Assembly: GCF_963675165.1 (NCBI RefSeq)
Contig: NC_087378.1
Location: 4,769,205 to 4,833,204, forward strand
Direction of reading: 5' to 3'
DNA: 64,000 nt
Source: Halichondria panicea
Lineage: Eukaryota > Porifera > Demospongiae > Suberitida > Halichondriidae
The translations under genes and the position numbers were made by a program. Every line of letters begins with the position of its first letter. The first letter of the stretch is position 1. Shown here piece after piece: positions 56,496-64,000 of this stretch. The notes beneath the pieces are model-generated. The model saw only the letters and a program-made list of their open reading frames with translations. It did not search any database and had not been told where the DNA came from.

Positions 56496-58133
56496 TCAGC
56501 CAGCAGTCTGGTTGCAGTGTCTGGCTTGTTGTTGTAGCCATAGTTGAGTGATTTCATGAACTCGCTGCTCGCTGCTTGGACCTATCATTTCCAAGTATTC
56601 AGATAAGGTTGATTGCTTCTCCTCTAATAGTTGTGTGGTGCTCTTGCCACTGTTTGTTGGCAGACCTTCTTTTCTAGACCTTTCACCAGCACTGCCTCGT
56701 ATTATACCACCTCTGCTGCCAGGGCCATAAGCACGACCGTAGCCTCCATAGCCTCCATAGCCTCTGTAGCCTCTGTAGCCTCTGCCATAGCCACCATAGC
56801 CACCTCCCCTGGAGGGACCACCTCCTCCTCCGCCACCGCTACCTCTGCTACTACCCTGTTGCATCATTGACATCATGAGCAACATGCCCATGTCAGCATT
56901 GGAAGCACCACCGGTTGGTACCTTGGGCTGTTTGGGTTGTGTGGGTTGTACTGTCCTGTTTCCAACTCCAGACACAGTTGGCTGTGCATTGGCTGATCCA
57001 GCTATGCTTGACACGTTTGGTGTCAAAGGGTTGGGACCAGCTGGTCCTGGTGTTATAGGATTGGGAGTAGAATTCAGCCTTCTTGCAGCATTTCTTCTGG
57101 CTGATGGACCATTTGGTTGAAAGGGTCTTGTTCTGAATGGAGTAATGGGTGTGAAAGATCCGCCCCTGCCCCTGTTCCTGCCCCTGCCAGCAGGAGACCT
57201 GGGTACAAAGCCTCTATGTCTATTCCAGGCAGCTGCATTAGGATCTCTTCTTGGAATTGGTGCACTGCCAGGAACTTTGGGTCCTCTGGGTACAAAAGGA
57301 TTTGATGTTTTGCGCTTGTCTCTTGGGTGGGGTTCAGTACTTGGTCTTTTGCGTCTGATCATACTTGGAGGTAAAGCATCTGGTTGGAAACCAGCACCTC
57401 CGGGAGTTGGAGTAGTCATTCTTGCAGGCCTTTGTCTTTTGTTAGGTGGCAGTCTGCTGCCTCGCGGTGGTCTACTGTCTCTGAATTCCTCAGAAGAAGA
57501 ATAAGAGGCACTCCTGTCACTTCTCCCAAAAAATCTGTGAGTTCTAGAGTTGTTTACCACACTGGTACTGGCTACTGCAACATCTTCGGGACTGAGATCA
57601 GATTGCATTGCATACGAGTCTCTGGGGCTGAACCTGACTCTCTTTTTCCCACGGCTACCTAGGTAAGAGCTTGGGGTACTTGGTGTGCCATACCCAGGCG
57701 TGCCATTCAAGGTGCCATCTGTTATGGGTTCGATTGGACTTATGTCAATTGATGAATTTGATGTTCCATACCTGGGTGCACCCGGTCCTCTGACAAATGG
57801 TTGCCTGGGTAAAATTTCCTCTTCAGAAACAGGCGAGTCGTCACGAATGTCAGCTCGCACCGTGCTGCTTTGGGGTGTGGGTCCTGCACTGCTCTGTTCT
57901 GAGATGTCGATGGGTCCTATGCTGCTCTGGGGCGTGGGTCCTGCACTGCTCTGGTCTGAGATGTCAATGGGTCTGTCGCGTGTACCTCTGGGTGTGTCGT
58001 CAATTGGTGGAGTGTCATTGATGCTGTCATATGGAGTTTGAATTTCATTTTCTGGAACACCTCTCAGGAGTGATTGAAAACTAGGCGGTGGTGAAAGTCT
58101 GGGACTTGTGTCTCTGGTTGATGGACCTCTCAA
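56496..58133 (-). CDS. Large disordered basic protein of the virus-like element (545 aa)
   Basis: An intact 545-codon minus-strand frame, convergent with the polymerase (34 bp between stops). Low complexity throughout: Ser/Pro/Asp-rich N-terminal third with a near-repeat PIDISDQSSAGPTPQSS / PIDISEQSSAGPTPQSS, a basic middle with RGRNRGRGG, a Gly/Tyr-rich stretch at residues ~420-475 (GYGGYGRGYRGYRGYGG), and a helical C-terminus (TTQLLEEKQSTLSEYLEMIG). Basic, RGG-like, disordered proteins often serve as viral core or DNA-condensing proteins; that role is inference. Over 1.6 kb open in such a decayed region argues for recent insertion or constraint. Confidence 0.62.
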   Translation of the reverse strand: MRGPSTRDTSPRLSPPPSFQSLLRGVPENEIQTPYDSINDTPPIDDTPRGTRDRPIDISDQSSAGPTPQSSIGPIDISEQSSAGPTPQSSTVRADIRDDSPVSEEEILPRQPFVRGPGAPRYGTSNSSIDISPIEPITDGTLNGTPGYGTPSTPSSYLGSRGKKRVRFSPRDSYAMQSDLSPEDVAVASTSVVNNSRTHRFFGRSDRSASYSSSEEFRDSRPPRGSRLPPNKRQRPARMTTPTPGGAGFQPDALPPSMIRRKRPSTEPHPRDKRKTSNPFVPRGPKVPGSAPIPRRDPNAAAWNRHRGFVPRSPAGRGRNRGRGGSFTPITPFRTRPFQPNGPSARRNAARRLNSTPNPITPGPAGPNPLTPNVSSIAGSANAQPTVSGVGNRTVQPTQPKQPKVPTGGASNADMGMLLMMSMMQQGSSRGSGGGGGGGPSRGGGYGGYGRGYRGYRGYGGYGGYGRAYGPGSRGGIIRGSAGERSRKEGLPTNSGKSTTQLLEEKQSTLSEYLEMIGPSSEQRVHEITQLWLQQQARHCNQTAG

Positions 58134-58621
58134 TGATATGTCTGACGTTCTTGATGTGTCAGAGAATGGAGTTTTTTGAAGCCAAAACGACTTTATACAA
58201 TACTGAACAGGCTTATATGGTGGTGCAGTACACTTCTACATGTGCAATACTCCGCTCAAAGCACCCACTCCCAACACTGATGCCTGTTTGATGCATTAAA
58301 TAACACTGACAACCTCCTGACCCTCAGCTTCACTGCAAAAAGAGCACAGAAGTGATACAGAGCACCAGAAAACAAGAAAAGAGACTGATAAACATTGCAA
58401 TGCATGATTATCAGTGTGTAAACTATGTTTTTCTTGTTCTCTCACTGCTGAAAACGTTTTATTCCAAATAAGAATCACTTCCTAGTGTGCAATAACAAGT
58501 GTGCAATAATACTTCCGGGTGTGCGATATGGAAAAATATCTGCACAGTCGGTGATGAGTCGCTTCCTGTGCAATTTCAATGTAAAACGCTGATGTCAGCA
58601 CTTATTAAAAAGCAATAAAAA

Positions 58622-58790
58622 ATGATAAAAACGGGTGGGCGTAATAACCGTGGTTGCTATGGCAACACATTTGCTATGGCAACACATATTGCACCAATGG
58701 GCATTCTATTGGTATATGGTTGTTATTGCTCATTAACAGACATTTCACTTCTAAAGGGGGAAGTAAAGGGGGAAGTATACCATTTTTTCG
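58622..58790. mobile_element. piggyBac family II element, right part
   Basis: It resumes at the second ATGATA (58,622-58,627) with AAAACGGGTGGGCGTAATAA as in the uninterrupted sister at 35,020 onward, and fades after 58,790. A 17-bp tandem duplication (58,654-58,687) and a 12-bp one (58,753-58,776) are absent from the sister. Confidence 0.85.
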
Positions 58791-59613
58791 AAAATTTTGT
58801 AATTGTTCTTTTTTTTGTATGTTTCATAGCGCCATGATATGGATATGGGGGATGGGGGTGATATGAAAAAACGTTATGTTAGTAAACTAACACATCGTAC
58901 AACACTGTTTGTCAGTTTTTTGTTCGCTTTTGAACTTGAATATCTTGAACTTGAATATCTTGAATTGCATAACGAAAGGCCCCAGAAATATTTATATCGA
59001 AGAAACGGATGTCACTTGGAATAGTACTTCACCATTTTCAGGGTCACAATTATTTCCAACCATCATTATCGATACCTTCATATTCTGCTTAGACTTGATA
59101 GATATTTTTTTTTGCAAGGTCAATTGCAATGTGATATTGCATCTATTGCAAATCGGCGCGCATAGCGCGGTGACTTTTCCGAGGCCACGCCTATTTCAGG
59201 TATCGTTGGTTACGCCCCTTGTCTACTGACTGTTTAGCTTTAGCCTCGAATCCAGGCCGATTAAAATATGTATTTTAATCGGCCTGGTCTCGAGGCTTAA
59301 CCCTAACACAAAATAATGTTACAGAACACATTCTCTTCATGATGGAGAAATAGCAAAGTTTTATTTAGCAAGACACTTATCGCTTGTTGAAAAACAAATG
59401 ATTAGGTGAGTTTGGTTCTGGAAGTTATACAATTATAGTTCTAGCATGCACATTATTTTGGTCCATTATGTGTTATGGTCAGGTCTTCCAATAGAAGCGA
59501 CCCCTAATTATTACAAAGTGTCGCCTAGATTAAGCTATAGGATACACACACTCGTTTAACAGTTTAAAATTCTTGTGGTATTTATCCTTTGAAGGTGGTT
59601 AATAGATAGGTGG
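58791..59613. other. Intergenic; one palindrome, no gene
   Basis: AT-rich. A 15-bp tandem duplication at 58,935-58,964 and the palindrome at 59,241-59,298 are the only structures seen. Confidence 0.45.
59241..59298. repeat. Near-perfect palindrome, 58 bp
   Basis: AGCCTCGAATCCAGGCCGAT then TAAAATA is mirrored by TATTTTAATCGGCCTGG and CTCGAGGCT with one mismatch. The TCGAATCCAGGCC word recurs near 60,768 beside the inversion breakpoint. Confidence 0.9.
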
Positions 59614-59617
59614 TTAA

Positions 59618-60514
59618 CCCTTTCCCGGCTTTAGCCGTCATATGACGGCAGCGGTAGTGATAATTTTCAAAAAATTGTTGTGGGCGCTGTGTTGGAGCTA
59701 TGCACACACTGTAGGTACCAGCACATGCGCATTGGGCTGCTCTTTCACATGGTATCTTTAATATCTTGCCTCGAGGTACGCTTTGTGCAGTACTGTCGAA
59801 AGAAAAGTGACCGTTTGATAATGGCTACAAGATCTTTGTAGTACAACCTCAGCGAGGTTCTAGGGCAGCTAGACAGTGAGAATAACGATACTTATGGCCT
59901 TGTTGAGTAAGAGGACAGTGACTGGGATCATACCAAGAGAGGAAACTACTTCTCAGAGGTCAAGCTATAAACATAGAGCCTGAAGAGCCGGAGGAAGAAG
60001 CTCCTGAGCATGAACCAAAGTCCTGGACCTTGTAAGTAACTATGGAGTATCATATGTAGTCTGGATAGCTTCAGTATGGTATGCTTAGTCTAGTTAGTAC
60101 ACAAGTGGACATCATGAGCCACCATTGAACTTGTAAACCTGTGTGTAGGTGAAGAAAACATTTCCCGGGAAAAGAGCGTCTGCCGATACGACCTCGCAGA
60201 GAAGTTTCTGCTGATCCTGATTGAACCATGTCACTGTGAGAACATTGAGAACACTTACTTAGTGTTTTTAGTTACTTCATGCCTTCATACAATATTCTTT
60301 ATGTTCATAATTGTGAAATGTGTAAAAAATCGTTAATTAGTGGGGGTGGTCAGTTGCTAGGTAACGATGATGATGTCATGGTATCCCCAGGATCTGGGCT
60401 ACCTGTAGGAAATAGTTGCAAGTGATTTCAATGCATTGTTATGAGATATGTATTTTTAAAGAAAAATATGTATTTATTCTGTATTTTGTTTTTTTAATTA
60501 AAGCCGGGAAAGGG
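59618..60514. mobile_element. piggyBac-derived element, family I copy 3
   Basis: TTAA flanks (59,614-59,617; 60,515-60,518), ends CCCTTTCCCGGCTTT and complement, interior as at 6,556-7,453 with ~10% differences by eye. No intact transposase. Confidence 0.88.
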
Positions 60515-60803
60515 TTAATAGATCTACTTTTAGCTGGTGTGTGGTACGGGTACGGGTACGGCCAACAGAGATTCGCGTGTCGACTGCTATATGTACGTGG
60601 AGTGCTAGTGCAGTGCCTATCAAATGCAACTGGCTAAGAGAGAGCTAGATGCATGGGTCAGGGTGCATGGGTCAGGGTGCAGCTGGCACAGATCACGTGC
60701 TCACAGATTAAGCCGAGTCAGGTCATCATACCTTATGTCAGTTCTTGAATCAGCCGCACCATGTACTCGAATCCAGGCCTCGATAAGTCGGCTCCCTCAA
60801 TGA

Positions 60804-60829
60804 ATTGAGGGCGACCAAGCCAACATTTC
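60804..60829. other. Right breakpoint of inferred inversion
   Basis: The plus strand reads ATTGAGGGCGACCA (60,804-60,817) then AGCCAACATTTC (60,818-60,829), the complements of the two blocks at 26,155-26,180 joined in the reciprocal order. Confidence 0.78.
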
Positions 60830-63374
60830 AAAGAAGGTTTTCTGGTAATAGGGGGGAGATCCTCGTATGTTTTTCATGAAACGATACGCTTTATCTCTAC
60901 GTAGACATTGGCTCACAAACGAGTTATCTCTAGCTTGACTAGCTGTAAGGCTACCAGGCTTTTGTCTAAAAATGAAATGATTACAGTCACCTTGTATTTT
61001 TTTGGCTTCTACTATGTACTGGGCAGTAAACAAGTAGTCAGTGTCTACATTTAACAGTCTTTGGTTAAAGTATTTTTGTAAAGTCAACTTTTTAGGTCTT
61101 TCGGCACTAAAACACCCAGTCCCATATGGAAACTTGTCAGGATTACTCATAGCCTCAAAATTAGTGTCAGACATTATGTACAATGGTTTTTGGTTTTCAC
61201 CCGGTGCTAGGCAGACAATCTCAGCAAATGCTTCAGGGTTTTCAATGGACATCATACTAGCTGTAGGACCACCTGTGATTTGTCTGGTATGCTCATCTCC
61301 CTCATCAAATGTTTTATCATCAATTTCAAATTCAGGAGATACAGTATCATCATCGCTACTAGTAGTATCAACTGTACTGGTAGATATACCCGGTGCAGTA
61401 CTTGCAGATGACTCTAAGCTGATAGTAGGCTCATTAAGCACATCAAGGCCTACAAAATGCCATTGTAATATAAGTCCAATATTAACCTTAACCTCAAATA
61501 AAGTAGACCCATTTTGAGGCTTAACTGTAAGAACGTTACATCTTTGTTTATTCGCAGCATACACATTGATGGTTACCGAAAAGATGTCAGCTATTGCTGC
61601 TATACATAGGTTATCTCCCCAGGCACCGTGTCTAAGCCTTTCAAGATATCTACCACCTGGCTAGTAACTGCAAATTAGGATCAGCAATACTATCAATGAA
61701 AGAATCTTCAATAGTGGGAGCCTCTGTATCATTGTCATACGGGTTACTAGAGGGTTGAGATCCAGCTAAAAAGCTGCTGAAATGGTCACTATGGTTTTCC
61801 ATGTAAGAGGCTACCATCTGTCTCAGTTCAGGGGCACTAGTACTGCACATAGTCTTGGCATTTAGCTGGTAAGATACTGACCAAAATAAACAATTGCCAT
61901 CTCCTGGCACATTATGAATAGTTAAATTACAGCCAGAGGTAAACTGCTCTAAACATTTAGAAGCAACTGTTAGGCAGGGAGTTGTTAGGCAGGGAGTAGC
62001 AAACTTCAAAGGAACCAAATTACTATGTTGGTGAGCACTGTGGAATGCTGAGGCCACTCTATCTTCAGGCAAGGAGGTGCTAACACCCTTTAAAGAGGTT
62101 TCATCTGGGATAGTAGTACTAGCAGCAACATCACCTTACAAACAGGTTTAACCAGTTTATTACCAGAAAGGTCACCTGCAGCAGCAGAATCACTAACAGT
62201 ATTTTTGATTAAGCCATCAAATAAATCTAGGTCTAGCTCTTCAGAGTTTTTGGACCATTCAGCATTAATCTTAATGCTAGCATAATTGGGGTGGTTTGCT
62301 TTAAGCCAGTCTAGGGCACTGAAAATCTTTTCTGGAGTAATGTATTCATACATATAATGGCCTTTGTATTCTAATTTTCTTTTAAATTTTAATGGGACAA
62401 GCTGACTTTGATCAGGTACCTAGGCAATGTTTGAACAACACTGTCCAACCTTATTGGAACATTTACAGCGGGACCATGGGGACCATGGATACACCTTTGT
62501 TTACCAGATGGAAGGGCAACCATTTTCATAAATGCTATTCTTAGGCAGAGTAATCTCGTTTCTAGTTTGTTCAAACAGGCAAGCTCAGGGGTACAGAATA
62601 ATGACAAATGTTTGCTAGGGACTGTATAGGCATGCATCCTTTAGACAGGGCACCATCACAAGTTCTACATATAAAATACTTCCCGTTAAAACTAGCATAC
62701 AAATGATCGTCACCAACAACTGCATTTAACAAGGGCGTTTTTGCTTTAGTATATTTGCTCTTAGTGAAGGATACGACTGTTTGTCTATACATGAGTCGTT
62801 GACATGATACACATATATAATTTGGTCCTTCCTTTGTTTTATTAATAAACGACTCAACAGCATTATCTATGGAGACATTAGAGCGTCTAGAAGCTGTGCG
62901 CTCACAGTCAAGCTTTACACGTCTGCGAGTTGCCTCAGGGGATTCTAAGGCACGGTTTATGATAACACGCTCATGCTCAAGTTTTCTACGCTTCCGAGTT
63001 GTCTCCGGTGATTCTACGCCTCGATTTTTAATAACGCGCTCATGCTCAAGCTTTCTACGCCTTTGAGTTGTCTCAGGTGATTCTACGCTTCGATTTTTGA
63101 TAACACGCTCATGCTCAAGCTTCCTATGCTTACTAGTTGTTTCAGGTGATTCTTCACCTCGGTTTCTGTTAGCACGCTCACACTCTTGCTGTAGTCGTTG
63201 TTGAGCTTTGCTTGGTGTTTCTAAAGCTCTACGTGCCATCGTAGATGCTGCATTGCACTTAGAAAGTGCAGTAAGGGACTTACTATTCCGCAGAACATGC
63301 TCACAGTGTGGACACTTCAGTGTCCTGATGTGGACCTCATCCCCACATTGGGGACAAGGTTTAGAGAAAGGCAT
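60818..63374 (-). pseudogene. Helentron N-terminal half: zinc ribbon-repeats-DUF6570-OTU-Rep start
   Basis: ATG at 63,374 starts MPFSKPCPQCGDEVHI with a C-x2-C...C-x2-C zinc ribbon. Four to five copies of a ~22-residue repeat follow (ESPETTRKRRKLEHERVIKN type, 63,190-62,900). Next, C-x2-C segments and a DUF6570-like region (62,700-62,090; LVPLKF-type, YEYITPEKIFSALDWLKANH). An OTU-type cysteine protease has VPGDGNCLFWSVSYQL (Asp ~61,900, Cys ~61,891) and a distal WHFVGLD His (~61,458). The Rep preface follows: FPYGTGCFSAERPKKLTLQK, YLFTAQYIVEAKKIQGDC, GSPPYYQKTFFEMLA. It stops at the breakpoint. Frames shift near 62,610, 62,390, 62,090 and 61,650; an in-frame 15-bp tandem duplication lies at 61,968-61,997. 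Confidence 0.88.
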
Positions 63375-63950
63375 AGTGATATCTTCGGTCCAAGAAGTCT
63401 AGTCTGTCCTCCTTCAGGCTTTCACAAGTCTTCGAAATCCAGTCATAACTATTAATGATTAAAACCACGTGGATGGGCTTGGTTATTTACCATAGTGCGC
63501 ATGTGTGTAAAAAACCCACAACAAATAAAAGTATCTATATCTCGAATAAAGGCCGCGTGTAGTTACTATAATTATACAGCTGCCAACGTGCAAGTTTAGC
63601 TTTTGCTCACTTTTATTCCACAAAGAAACTTTAACATCAAAATCTGCCACTATTTAAATCAAGATATTGTTCTGTGAAGGCTATCCATGCAGCGCTGTGG
63701 TACCCAGGTGAGTAGATATACCTGTGACAAACAAACAAACAAACAAATAAACAGACCAACAGACTACTATACCCGTGGGCGGCGCGCGCCTCGGGTAATA
63801 AGCTTTATGAGTATAGCCCGACTTCAATTATTCATGACGTTTGAGCGTCATTTACTCAAGTTGCAATACCTTCGTAGCGTTCCCTCGAACATATCTCCGG
63901 AGCTAGGAGGTCGATCTTGGTCCGATTCAACAATAAAAACTGATTCGAAA
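63375..63950. other. Upstream region of the Helentron half, no gene seen
   Basis: It would contain the 5' end of the Helentron and its promoter, but I could not define the terminus. Contains a short (CAAA)n run at about 63,728-63,750. Confidence 0.4.
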
Positions 63951-63955
63951 ATGCC

Positions 63956-63989
63956 CGCGTTAAGGTCTGTTTTCATTGGCCCTGTCACA
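63956..63989. mobile_element. MITE terminus, GTGACAGG family
   Basis: CGCGTTAAGGTCTG...GGCCCTGTCAC matches the family terminus seen at 20,193-20,231 and 40,014; the window ends before more can be seen. Confidence 0.55.
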
Positions 63990-64000
63990 AGTAACAATAC

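Larger units (their letters stand above)
51974..58621. mobile_element. Virus-like element with DNA polymerase B, 6.65 kb
   Basis: Flanks match one piggyBac MITE split at ATGATA, with 6 bp duplicated as in Polinton/Maverick and adintovirus insertions. The compact gene order is an N-terminal gene, a second ORF, polymerase B on the plus strand, and a large convergent ORF on the minus strand only 34 bp from the polymerase stop. No integrase, packaging ATPase, protease or capsid was recognised. The left end is a ~120-bp hairpin; the right end is not its inverse, so no long TIR is visible. It may be a decayed or unusual relative of Polinton-like or bidnavirus-like elements; the group is not settled. 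Confidence 0.72.

Noticed and set aside
56631-58041. Several plus-strand frames of 60-120 codons
   Set aside because: Shadows of the 545-codon minus-strand gene.
59241-59298. TCGAATCC word as a tRNA B box
   Set aside because: No A box or cloverleaf fits; the word lies inside a palindrome. No tRNA gene was found in the window.

Overview
The window looks like nuclear DNA of a marine invertebrate, most likely a sponge; that placement is an inference. It is AT-rich and shows GT-AG introns, nuclear rDNA with ITS1 and ITS2, and animal-type DNA transposons (pogo, piggyBac, CACTA/EnSpm, MULE, Helentron). There are no operons, bacterial ribosome-binding sites or CRISPR arrays. I found no confident single-copy host gene. 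Almost everything recognisable is mobile DNA, most of it broken by frameshifts and nested insertions.

Layout. 1-1,700: intergenic DNA with one MITE. 1,699-4,341: a complete pogo-type transposon with TA target duplication, a frameshifted DDE transposase and a divergent HIRAN-like gene. 5.2-9.3 kb: decayed Ty3/gypsy pol, a TTAA-flanked piggyBac derivative and a 200-base gap. 9.3-14.3 kb: near-identical repeats around a 4-kb G-rich, GC-box-rich tandem array. 14.5-20.6 kb: foldback MITEs, a spliced minus-strand gene, a MULE relic, and a 69-bp perfect palindrome. 21-25.2 kb: a CACTA/EnSpm element with a spliced divergent partner gene. 25.5-25.8 kb: gypsy RT and 28S rRNA scraps.

26.2-30.1 kb (+ strand) carries the C-terminal half of a Helentron (HUH Rep, PIF1 helicase, APE-like endonuclease). 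60.8-63.4 kb (- strand) carries the matching N-terminal half (zinc ribbon, repeats, DUF6570-like, OTU protease, start of Rep). The two broken ends share 12-bp and 14-bp duplicated sequences in the arrangement expected if one Helentron was cut by a ~34.6-kb inversion with staggered breaks.

Inside the inverted segment lie another CACTA fragment, foldback and piggyBac MITEs, gypsy and LINE fragments, an R2-like LINE tail, a deletion-riddled rDNA pseudogene (18S end-ITS1-5.8S-ITS2-28S start), an unrecognised transposon-like gene, and a 6.65-kb virus-like element (51,974-58,621). The last is inserted in a piggyBac MITE with a 6-bp duplication. It encodes a protein-primed-type DNA polymerase B, two or three unrecognised proteins, and has a hairpin at its left end.

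A window-wide theme is the abundance of perfect, directly adjacent 10-18 bp tandem duplications (more than 30 listed). Several can be shown to be derived by comparison with sister copies in the window. They may reflect the same staggered-break repair that left duplications at the inversion ends.
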